In this document: positions 42,724 through 50,106 of the stretch, piece by piece
How the letters are laid out: the number at the start of each line of letters is the position of its first letter
Numbering within the stretch: the first letter of the stretch is position 1
DNA from: a virus
Virus record (IMG/VR): IMGVR_UViG_3300044633_000115
Location: 1 to 64,000 of that record
Length of the DNA: 64,000 bases
Reading direction: 5' to 3' (one strand)
Notes under the pieces: generated by a model
What the model was told of the DNA's origin: nothing
The model's database searches: none
The model's input: the letters and a program-made list of their open reading frames with translations, nothing else
Translations under genes and position numbers: made by a program

Positions 42724-45544
42724 CGGTGGTCTTAGCGATGATGGAATCTACGTCAAACACACTGCTAAGTGAGTCGTCTATCAGGATAGCGTTTACAGGT
42801 GGTGCTGCAACCATCAGACCCTTTGCCATACGTTTCTTCACGACCTCTACGCGTACGCCATCGTTCTTCAGCGCGTTTAATGTTTCGTGGTAACTAACTT
42901 GGTTCTTTGAACACCAGTCTTTAAACGCACGTTGTACGAAGTACAGACACTTTGTATCCATATCGTATCGAATCATCAACGCATTCATCGGGGTCATCAA
43001 CGGCGCTTTGGGTAGCCCGTTGTCTGCGGTCTTGTCGTGACCGACCAAGATGCTACGGATGTTGGAGTTGATAAACGAACCGATTGCAGAGATGCCGTCT
43101 GTTGGGATAGCCTTGATGTCGGTACTGCCCTTACGCAAGAACGCTATGAGCCACTTGAAGATGCGCTTAACGTCAATATCAATCAAGCCCAAACGCTGTG
43201 CGATAAACCCGCCTGTGATGGCAACAGCACCAAGGCTAGACCAGAAGCGTTCGCGTTGACCCAAGCCAGCCGCCGCATCCAGTTTAAGTTGGACATCATG
43301 CAAAACTTCCAACGCTTCAGCGCGATTCTCTACAAGATACTTCATGTAGATTTCACCAGCCAAACCAAAGTTTTTGTGCAACTTGGCAAACAAAGCGTCA
43401 GTAAATTCCTTAGAGAAGTTGGCATCGCGCTCAATCTTCAACTCGATGATACGCATCAACTCACCTTCTGGAAATTCCTTTAGGCTATACAGCTTGTCGT
43501 ACAGGCTGGCGTTAGATGATGTGATTGCTATCAGTCGCCACATTGTGTTGTTGATACGCTCTGCGTTGACTTGTGACTCCATGCGATTCTTGCCACGCCC
43601 TTGGGTTGTAGCGTAAGCCAACTGCGAAACGATGTCTTCGCGCATGTTTGTGATTTCGTCAATCGTCACAGGCAAGTTGTTCATCACCCCAAAGCGGAAA
43701 ATCTTTGAGTTGTATGTATCGTCATTTTGTAGAAGTAAGTCAAACGGCTCACCCCAGATACTGTTGATTGCCATCTGCACAGTTGACTTGCCTGTACCAG
43801 AACTGCCACTCAGTAAGTTAACGATACCGCCCCGCACTTGGGTGAACTTCAGCAATGGTGTACCAAAGCCCAATAGAAAAGCAAACGCTTGTGCTTCCAT
43901 GCCGGGGTTGTCGTAGAAATTAACGACTGACTTCCACTCTGCCAAGTCACCCTTCTTACCCAGCAAACCACAAGTCTGCAAGATGGCAGTTGATGGCGGG
44001 CTGTACTTGACCCCAGTAGGCGTGATTTCTCTGTCGCCTAGGATGAACGTATTTTCTTCTGTCCAACCAAATTGTGTTCTAACTTTTTCTGCTTGTTCCA
44101 TATTTTGTAACTCCTTTACCCAACGTGATACATAAAACATGAGTTCGTTTACGCCTTTATCAAGGGCTACTACACCATGTTCACCAATCGCATCGCGAAA
44201 TCGGTCTTTGGCGAGTGCCGCTGTAAGCGGTATCGAAAACTCCCTCACTCCATCTTTTGGCAGATGCAACCGCATCCACAACACTTCCCCTAAAGCTGGG
44301 TCAAACATTCGCTTGACCACATAAAAATCGTTCTCATAGACTAACTTGTCTTGCCCGTCTTCTTGGCCTGCATCTGCTTTGCGGTAGATGCCACCATACT
44401 TGCCACGAAAAAAGGGAAAGGGATACGCGGGTATGTCGTACACCCGCTTTTCTTTTGTCTCTGCGTTAACTTGTTCTACTTTATTATCTGCTTCTGTAGC
44501 CGCTTCAATTTCTTTTCCCAACACGATGGGCGAACCAAACTTACCCTTGTGCTTGCATGACCCGCAAGTGTTGGGGTGCAGGGTATCAAACATACCGCAT
44601 GTGTATGGACCCTTGGTTAGACTCGCCTTGTATTCTGTCTGCCCCCTATCGTATGCGGGGTGCATGTTGGAGATGTCGTGGATGGCAGAGTCGCGGTCAA
44701 TGCAATGCTGTGCAACCGATAAGCCCGCACGCCACAAGGGTTCTTCTATGTTGGTTTGGTCTTCTAGTATGCGGTTGAGTTGCGGGCAACCCTCTGCTTT
44801 GAGGGCGATGATTTTCTGAAAGCGAAAGGTATTGTTCTTACCAATCAGGCTTTTGCTAGTCTCGTCTAGCCCCTCGGCCTTTAAGTGTTCTGGTACCTCA
44901 AAGGGTAGCGCGTCAGCAGACTGGGTGGTTGTTGCACCCAGCGCCTTTGCGAACTCTATCAAATCAACCTTGCCATCACCAGCGATGTACTCGACAGGCA
45001 ACGGGTTGGTTGGGTCTTTAAAGTGTGTGGTGTCAGGCACGCGCAGAATACGGGCGGAATCTGTGGTGCATGCTGAGTCGACGTGCAGTTGCTTTTCTAG
45101 GCAAACTTCTTTTAGGCGTTTCGCTACGGGAATCCAAATGTCTTTCGGTATCGCTTCGTCTAGCACCCAGTACGTATGTAGTCCGGTGCCAGAGTTAATG
45201 CAGATAGGTTGTGGGAGATTGAGGTCAGCACAGAACTGACCGAGTGCCGCTATCGCATCGACCCGCGTGGCGTAGGGTTTGGTGGGTCCGCAATCTATGT
45301 CAAGCCAGAACGACTTGATGAATGATACGTTTGCCGCCAACCTACGTGGTGGGTTGATTGCTGGGTCGAATGACGACATCGCGAAGTACGCGTCTGCGCC
45401 AGCACTATGGATAGTTTCAATCTCTGCAACGAGTGTGGGAATGTCATTTGCAAACCGTGTGCGAATCTTGCCGTGCATTATTCCAACTGCGCAGTATGTG
45501 CCTGTATTGGCAAGCACTGCGGTTAGAAATTCTGTTTTTGTCAT
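42698..45544 (-). CDS. Primase-helicase: AEP-like primase plus DUF927 helicase
   Basis: 948 residues. The N-terminal half shows archaeo-eukaryotic primase features: SFWLDIDCGPTK (metal-binding DxD), INSGTGLHTYWVLDE and DSARILRVPDTTH. A Cys cluster (CGMFDTLHPNTCGSCKHKG) near residue 325 is probably zinc binding. The C-terminal half is a DUF927-type AAA helicase with LLSGSSGTGKSTVQMAI (Walker A near 576-584), VTIDEITNM (Walker B) and IAITSSNASL (sensor). It would prime and unwind DNA at the fork. No strong ribosome site precedes the ATG at 45544. Confidence 0.85.
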   Translation of the reverse strand: MTKTEFLTAVLANTGTYCAVGIMHGKIRTRFANDIPTLVAEIETIHSAGADAYFAMSSFDPAINPPRRLAANVSFIKSFWLDIDCGPTKPYATRVDAIAALGQFCADLNLPQPICINSGTGLHTYWVLDEAIPKDIWIPVAKRLKEVCLEKQLHVDSACTTDSARILRVPDTTHFKDPTNPLPVEYIAGDGKVDLIEFAKALGATTTQSADALPFEVPEHLKAEGLDETSKSLIGKNNTFRFQKIIALKAEGCPQLNRILEDQTNIEEPLWRAGLSVAQHCIDRDSAIHDISNMHPAYDRGQTEYKASLTKGPYTCGMFDTLHPNTCGSCKHKGKFGSPIVLGKEIEAATEADNKVEQVNAETKEKRVYDIPAYPFPFFRGKYGGIYRKADAGQEDGQDKLVYENDFYVVKRMFDPALGEVLWMRLHLPKDGVREFSIPLTAALAKDRFRDAIGEHGVVALDKGVNELMFYVSRWVKELQNMEQAEKVRTQFGWTEENTFILGDREITPTGVKYSPPSTAILQTCGLLGKKGDLAEWKSVVNFYDNPGMEAQAFAFLLGFGTPLLKFTQVRGGIVNLLSGSSGTGKSTVQMAINSIWGEPFDLLLQNDDTYNSKIFRFGVMNNLPVTIDEITNMREDIVSQLAYATTQGRGKNRMESQVNAERINNTMWRLIAITSSNASLYDKLYSLKEFPEGELMRIIELKIERDANFSKEFTDALFAKLHKNFGLAGEIYMKYLVENRAEALEVLHDVQLKLDAAAGLGQRERFWSSLGAVAITGGFIAQRLGLIDIDVKRIFKWLIAFLRKGSTDIKAIPTDGISAIGSFINSNIRSILVGHDKTADNGLPKAPLMTPMNALMIRYDMDTKCLYFVQRAFKDWCSKNQVSYHETLNALKNDGVRVEVVKKRMAKGLMVAAPPVNAILIDDSLSSVFDVDSIIAKTTDDDNLKVA

Positions 45545-45612
45545 GGCTTGGGTTTTCGCAGGGGGTGTTTATCTTGAGCCAATGAAGGCTCGACTTTTGA
45601 AGGGTGTATAGG

Positions 45613-45837
45613 TTACTGCTTTTCAAGGTAAGCAAATACCTTGTCGGCGATTTTTTGTTTGGGGTTGAAGTCTCCCGCAAACCAGCCGTACACCGCCACC
45701 GTACTTACCCCTGCTACTTTTGCAATCGTTGATACTGGGATACCAAGTTTGATGCATTTGCGCCCGATACGCACGCCAGACTTCTTTATGTCTGCTTGTT
45801 TGTTCTTATGAACTGTTGATAGTGAATAGCCAATCAT
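45613..45837 (-). CDS. Small HTH DNA-binding protein
   Basis: 74 residues. GRKCIKLGIPVSTIAKVAG followed by VSTVAVYGWFAGDFNP is a helix-turn-helix of the Cro/C1-like type, with a C-terminal KIADKVFAYLEKQ helix. Probably a regulator of phage transcription; it is a candidate reader of the right-end palindromes. AAGGA lies six bases before the ATG. Confidence 0.65.
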   Translation of the reverse strand: MIGYSLSTVHKNKQADIKKSGVRIGRKCIKLGIPVSTIAKVAGVSTVAVYGWFAGDFNPKQKIADKVFAYLEKQ

Positions 45838-45852
45838 ATGATTCCTTGTATT

Positions 45853-45870
45853 TGGGGGCCGAAGCCCCCA
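45853..45870 (-). other. UUCG-capped stem-loop between early genes
   Basis: On the minus strand TGGGGGC, loop TTCG, GCCCCCA forms a 7-bp stem. No U-tract follows, so it is a weak or non-classical terminator or mRNA stabiliser between the SSB-like gene and the HTH gene. It mirrors the UUCG terminator at 9100 on the plus strand. Confidence 0.55.
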
Positions 45871-45875
45871 TAAAT

Positions 45876-46760
45876 TTACTCAGCGATGTCGTCATCAGCC
45901 CATTGGTCGAGAACACTAGCAACGCTCTTAGTCTCAACTTTCTTGGTGGCAACTTTCGTTGGCTCTTTAACAGGCTCTGCCACTGCAACAGCAGGCTTGG
46001 CAAAGGTAGCGGGCAACGCTGGCTTGGACTCATCAGTGCCATCCACTTGAGCAACAGTCATAACAACTGCGTTCAACGCATCAGGCGATTGACCTTGGGC
46101 TTTGGCAGTAGCCATCTCTTCAACGCTCAGTGGGCGCACGGCCTTGAACGTCAACTTCGGTGTGGCGCTTGCTGTATCGAAGCGCATCTCTGTCACAACC
46201 GCAGTCACGGGGATACCATGTCCACCCAAGAACTTGGCGTACTGCTGTAGTGGCATCTTGCCGTTGTCGCCTGTGCCAAAGATTGACTGGGCTGGCAAGG
46301 TGAGTTGATACACATCACCTTCGATGTTGTTCTCCAATACCAACGCTACGCGGTGGCTGAAGCGGCAAGCACGGCTGTCGCCTTGACCAGAACCTTTGAT
46401 GTTCTGTTGGCAGTTCTGGCAGTTAGTAGACTGCGGGTTCTTTGAAGACTTGTCAGGTGCAACACCATCGTTAGACCAACACACAGGCGCAGAGTTCTGA
46501 CCTTCTGTGTAAGTACCAGAGTAGTAACTGCGTGAGGTCTTCTCAGCAGAGCGAACCACAACTACGTTCATGGCGCGGTCGTCATTTTGTGCGACTTCTT
46601 TGCCACCAACAATCATGCGGAATACACCGCCACGGATAGACACACGCTTACCGCTACCACCGCCACCCATCAGGGCTTTAGTTGTTGCATCGAGTTCCAA
46701 GTTTTGGAAGTGGGCTGGGAGGGCGTTACCGCCTTGGGAAAACAGAGTGAGTTCAGACAT
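45876..46760 (-). CDS. Putative single-stranded DNA-binding protein
   Basis: 294 residues from the ATG at 46760 (AAGGAG nine bases upstream); the longer frame begins in the neighbour. The body has beta strands with GGVFRMIVGGKEVAQNDDRA and VALVLENNIEGDVYQLTLPA, a Cys set NCQNCQQNIKGSGQGDSRAC likely to bind zinc, and a low-complexity tail ending DQWADDDIAE. An acidic tail is the hallmark of SSBs such as T4 gp32, which it uses to recruit partners. It is in the replication operon beside primase-helicase. The fold is inferred, not shown. Confidence 0.65.
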   Translation of the reverse strand: MSELTLFSQGGNALPAHFQNLELDATTKALMGGGGSGKRVSIRGGVFRMIVGGKEVAQNDDRAMNVVVVRSAEKTSRSYYSGTYTEGQNSAPVCWSNDGVAPDKSSKNPQSTNCQNCQQNIKGSGQGDSRACRFSHRVALVLENNIEGDVYQLTLPAQSIFGTGDNGKMPLQQYAKFLGGHGIPVTAVVTEMRFDTASATPKLTFKAVRPLSVEEMATAKAQGQSPDALNAVVMTVAQVDGTDESKPALPATFAKPAVAVAEPVKEPTKVATKKVETKSVASVLDQWADDDIAE

Positions 46761-46956
46761 TTGTTGGCTCCTTGAGAATGTCAATGTTCATGTTGAAGTG
46801 GCGAGAAAGTTCGCTGGCAAAGAATCGATAACTCTTACCAACGCGAACATACGGGATACGCTTAGCTGGGTCTTTCTCCCGAATCAAAGCGTGGATGGTT
46901 GACGGGGCGACTTGCAATAGCTTTGCCACCTGCGCCAACGTGAGTGCAGTTTCCAA
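46753..46956 (-). CDS. MerR/excisionase-type HTH protein
   Basis: 67 residues: LTLAQVAKLLQVAPSTIHAL, then IPYVRVGKSYRFFASELSRHF is the HTH_17 pattern (AAxxLxVSxxTxxxxIxxGxxPxxRxGxxxR). Such proteins bind a short palindrome, as activators or accessory factors. There is no integrase, so an excisionase role is unlikely. It overlaps the SSB-like gene by eight bases. Confidence 0.7.
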   Translation of the reverse strand: METALTLAQVAKLLQVAPSTIHALIREKDPAKRIPYVRVGKSYRFFASELSRHFNMNIDILKEPTNV

Positions 46957-47346
46957 TTAGGCTCTCCTTACAGTTACTGTGTATTTGTTATCTACGTTCA
47001 GACCCGGTGGTAAGAGGTCTGGGTTTTCACGTAGGAAGTTTTTCATGCTGAGTTGCGATATGCGTCTCTCAACAAGGTCAAGCGCATCGTGGTCACGAAT
47101 GAACTTGTGCATAGAACCCCAGTCACCTGTCCAATAGCGGGTACTCATTGAACGAATGGCTGTGCCGTGCGCGGTCTTGATGCTTTCAGCACCAGTCGTC
47201 TTGCAGATTTCGAGTAGGTTAGATTCAACCATCTCCATCTGTTCTTTTATTTCATTGTCTTCTGCTTCGTATGCGGCTTTAATTTCGGCACGCTTATCGC
47301 GCATCTTGATGTAAGCCCGTACGAGTTTGTCTGCTGTTATATCCAT
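46957..47346 (-). CDS. Early protein with N-terminal coiled coil, unknown
   Basis: 129 residues. The N-terminal helix (VRAYIKMRDKRAEIKAAYEA, EDNEIKEQMEMVESN) looks coiled coil, followed by GTAIRSMSTRYWTGDWGSMH and a C-terminus NPDLLPPGLNVDNKYTVTV. I recognise this C-terminal signature from other phage replication regions without a known role; nucleic-acid or protein-inhibitor function is possible. AGGAAAGAC precedes the ATG, and a sigma-70 promoter lies just upstream. Confidence 0.6.
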   Translation of the reverse strand: MDITADKLVRAYIKMRDKRAEIKAAYEAEDNEIKEQMEMVESNLLEICKTTGAESIKTAHGTAIRSMSTRYWTGDWGSMHKFIRDHDALDLVERRISQLSMKNFLRENPDLLPPGLNVDNKYTVTVRRA

Positions 47347-47373
47347 GTCTTTCCTTTCGCTGTTTTTTGGTTA

Positions 47374-47401
47374 ATCATACATCACAACTTTACTTTGTCA
47401 A
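47374..47401 (-). promoter_or_regulatory. Sigma-70 promoter for replication genes
   Basis: TTGACA (47401-47396) and TATGAT (47379-47374) with a 16-base spacer, on the minus strand, overlapping the stop of the helicase gene. It should serve the genes from 47346 leftward. Confidence 0.75.
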
Positions 47402-48951
47402 GTCCTTTCTAGTTCGTCTTTATAAAGTTCCATTAAATTAAATTGTGCTTGCTCTTTACTATCAAGGGCTTTGTACAACTTAGCTTCTACTGGACTACCC
47501 ATTAGTTTTACAACCAAGCATTTGTTTGTCTGGCCTGCACGGTGGATGCGGGCATTTGCTTGAGCGTATGTTTCGTAGGAAGTGATAGGCGACCACCACA
47601 CTACGGTATTCGCGGCGTGCAAGGTGACACCGTGTGACGCTGCTTGGGGCTGTATGACAAGCACCCGTGGGTCAGCGTCTTCTTGAAATCGTTTGAAGAT
47701 GTCGGTGCGCCTGCCTGCGGGTACGCCCCCGTGGATGACTTCTACTGTGTAGTTATCTTTGCGTAGGTTGTCATACAAAAGTTCAATCGAATGTCTGAAC
47801 GGCACAAACACAAGTACCTTCTTTGTGGATTCATCGATTACTTCTTTCAACACCTCGATGCGATTGCTGGCATCGAACGACACCACTTCATCGTTGTCTG
47901 TGTACACAGCACCGCAGGAAATCTGTAAGAGTTTGTTTAACTTAGCCGCCGCGTTAACTGCCGTGATTTCTTCACCTGCCGCTTGCACCGCCATGACCTT
48001 GCGTAACTTGTCGTAGTACTTGGTCTGCTGTGGGGTAAGTGGTACTTCTCGCTCGGTGTACAACATGTCTGGCAAGTCAAGGCATTGGTCTTTGGTAAAG
48101 CGTATAGCGGGCTGTAGCAGTGAGTTAACCACCTGCTCTGCGTCTACCTTGGGCACCCACTTGAACTGGGTAATCTTATGCATCACTTGGTCGCGATACA
48201 TAGTGAAACTACGGGGTGTAGTAGATGGGCTAACTAACTTGGCTAGGCCGTACGCATCAAGGGGCGACTGCGAAGCGGGCGTACCCGTCAACATCCACAA
48301 CCACATGTGGGGTTTCAATATGCGGTTCAACACCTTCCAACGGGTTGTGGTCGCTGTCTTATAGGCATTGGCTTCGTCAATCACAATCATGTCAAAGCCT
48401 GCGTTTGCTATATCGTCTTCAACCACAGCTACACCATCAAAGTTAATGATGACGAACTCAGCATCTGAGTTGATGACTTGCTTACGCTTTTCTTTACTGC
48501 CGTAGGCTATGCCTACCTTGCGGTGCATCGCCCCTTTAAAGATGTCGTTCTGCCATGCGGCTTGCATGATAGATAGTGGGCAGATGACTAGCACGCGCTT
48601 GATGTGCTTGGTGTTCATCAGATAGTCGCAAGCCCATGTAACGGATAGCGTCTTGCCTGTGCCCGGCTCGTTAAAACAAAATGCTCTGCGGTGCATGGTG
48701 AAGAACGCGGCAGTTTGTTTCTGATGGGTGAATGGTTGGTAGATACCGGGCCACTTGTACCTAGCCACGATGGGGGATGGCACGTTCTTGATACGTAAGT
48801 TTTTAAGTACCTGTGCTTCTTCCAAACCCCAATGCACCATGACAGTACTTACGTCACCTTCCTCTAGCAATGCGCTCTTTGGGATTACGTTTAACACCTT
48901 GTGCGGGTTACGCAGTTTTAGTTTTAATGCTTTACCTTCAATGATTTCCAT
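47398..48951 (-). CDS. SNF2-type DEAD-box-like helicase
   Basis: 517 residues from ATG 48951, with GGAGAAGAC just upstream; a longer frame begins with TTG. Motif I is NEPGTGKT (94-101), motif II is DEAN (about 192-195, 'IVIDEANAYKT'), motif III LTGTPASQSP, and motifs V-VI IQPQAASHGVTLHAANTVVWW and RIHRAGQTNKCLVVKL. The layout matches phage SNF2-like ATPases that move on duplex DNA, remodelling or helping recombination-dependent replication. It lies with the polymerase, nucleases and primase-helicase. Confidence 0.85.
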   Translation of the reverse strand: MEIIEGKALKLKLRNPHKVLNVIPKSALLEEGDVSTVMVHWGLEEAQVLKNLRIKNVPSPIVARYKWPGIYQPFTHQKQTAAFFTMHRRAFCFNEPGTGKTLSVTWACDYLMNTKHIKRVLVICPLSIMQAAWQNDIFKGAMHRKVGIAYGSKEKRKQVINSDAEFVIINFDGVAVVEDDIANAGFDMIVIDEANAYKTATTTRWKVLNRILKPHMWLWMLTGTPASQSPLDAYGLAKLVSPSTTPRSFTMYRDQVMHKITQFKWVPKVDAEQVVNSLLQPAIRFTKDQCLDLPDMLYTEREVPLTPQQTKYYDKLRKVMAVQAAGEEITAVNAAAKLNKLLQISCGAVYTDNDEVVSFDASNRIEVLKEVIDESTKKVLVFVPFRHSIELLYDNLRKDNYTVEVIHGGVPAGRRTDIFKRFQEDADPRVLVIQPQAASHGVTLHAANTVVWWSPITSYETYAQANARIHRAGQTNKCLVVKLMGSPVEAKLYKALDSKEQAQFNLMELYKDELERT

Positions 48952-49004
48952 GTCTTCTCCAATAGCAAATCGCTCCAAACGCGAATGTCGTTTGAAGATT
49001 TGGG

Positions 49005-49023
49005 TGGTACCTTACGGGTACCA
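49005..49023. repeat. Inverted repeat TGGTACC...GGTACCA
   Basis: A 7-bp inverted repeat with a 5-base gap (CTTACG-type loop) in the roughly 200-base gap before the SNF2-type gene. It could be an operator or an RNA hairpin in the leader. No other function can be read. Confidence 0.5.
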
Positions 49024-49117
49024 ATCGACTAAATCACCTACTCGGAATACCGATAGAAAGGGGAATAGGCTTTAGCTGGTGGGGTTAAAAGGGTATCAAA
49101 CTTTAACAAAGCGCCCC

Positions 49118-49147
49118 CGTAGTCTCACTCTCACCTTACAGACTACG
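49118..49147. repeat. 8-bp inverted repeat CGTAGTCT...AGACTACG
   Basis: The arms at 49118-49125 and 49140-49147 are perfect and enclose 14 bases. On the plus strand a T-tract follows (AATTATTTTTTC), on the minus strand a C/G-rich stretch follows. It stands just past the stop of the HNH-like gene and may be a structure in the early mRNA. Confidence 0.5.
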
Positions 49148-49149
49148 AA

Positions 49150-49428
49150 TTATTTTTTCTTGGGTTTGTTCACCTTCACAGTATGGTCGCTGTTGCGACT
49201 GAACGAACGGTTGGCGGATGCCGACTTCAACTGCAAGTTGGACTTGCCTGCGCTACCACCCTTGCTGAGTGGCACCTTGTGGTCGATGTCTTTACCCTTG
49301 CGGTCTATACCTTCGCGGTCGTACAAGTCACGGGCGTTCTCGCGCTTGCGTCTTGCAGGGGCTTCGCCCCTCTCGACTTGCTGTTTGTATTCTTTCTTGT
49401 AGGGGCGGGGCTTATTTACGTATGGCAT
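49150..49428 (-). CDS. Small HNH-like nuclease
   Basis: 92 residues, basic. DIDHKVPLSKGGSAGKSNLQ with a following SASANRSFSRNSD is the compressed HNH type (DHxxPLSxGGxxxxxNLxxxxxxxNRxF) seen in phage replication regions. Residues before it are Arg/Lys-rich. It starts directly after the neighbour's stop with AGGAAATAA before the ATG. DNA-nicking is inferred; it may aid packaging or recombination. Confidence 0.75.
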   Translation of the reverse strand: MPYVNKPRPYKKEYKQQVERGEAPARRKRENARDLYDREGIDRKGKDIDHKVPLSKGGSAGKSNLQLKSASANRSFSRNSDHTVKVNKPKKK

Positions 49429-50106
49429 TTATTTCCTTCCACAGTGAGCGCACTCGCTCACCCAGCAGTAATTCTTGCATAAACCATTGGGTTTTGCATT
49501 CCAAACGCCCGAACTATAGGCGCCTTCTAGCATGGTGATGGTGGGCATCCAGTTGCCCCAGTAGCGGTGCTGTTGTTGGGCTTCGTAAACAGATGGCACA
49601 AACTTGCCCTCAGTCAGAAACAACAACCCACCCTTGACCTTGGTCACCTTGGGAAACATCTTGAACACAGCCAACGCCATGAGTTCCAACTGACCAACGT
49701 CAGCGTAACGGCTCTTGCCAAGTTTGTAGTCCACGACTCGCGCTTCGCCCCTCTCCTCGTCCACGATAAGCAAGTCGGCTACGCCACGAAACCAGCAGTC
49801 GGGTGAGAAGAAGTCGCACGGCTCTAACGCTTCGGTCAAAGCCATTTTGATTTCGCAATACTTGGTGCCAGAGATACGCTTCAAAGACTCAAGCGGTTCT
49901 TGCATAAAGTCAAACTTTGGGGGTATGGGTACATCGTCACGGATATACAACTCAGCGGCTGTATGTGCTTCCTTGCCATACATGGCGGCTTCGCCCTCTG
50001 GCTCTTTCACATCCTTGATTACCTTGGTGTGGTAATACTTCTTTGGACAGGTTGTAAAAGTTTTCAGACTAGAAAACGACCATGCTGGAATCTTATTAGC
50101 AATCAC
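49429..50106 (-). CDS. PD-(D/E)XK nuclease with Cys cluster, Cas4/RecB-like
   Basis: 225 residues from GTG 50106; the longer open frame covers the end of the DNA polymerase gene and looks unnatural. Motifs: AWSFSSLKTFTTCPKKYYH (C20), H48, E85, D111 (VADLLIV), DYK (126-128) and GQLELMA. Four cysteines close the protein (C210, C214, C219, C222) and with C20 suggest an iron-sulphur or zinc site as in Cas4/AddB-type nucleases. It should be an exonuclease for recombination or DNA-end processing. It overlaps the polymerase gene by 11 bases. Confidence 0.8.
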   Translation of the reverse strand: MIANKIPAWSFSSLKTFTTCPKKYYHTKVIKDVKEPEGEAAMYGKEAHTAAELYIRDDVPIPPKFDFMQEPLESLKRISGTKYCEIKMALTEALEPCDFFSPDCWFRGVADLLIVDEERGEARVVDYKLGKSRYADVGQLELMALAVFKMFPKVTKVKGGLLFLTEGKFVPSVYEAQQQHRYWGNWMPTITMLEGAYSSGVWNAKPNGLCKNYCWVSECAHCGRK

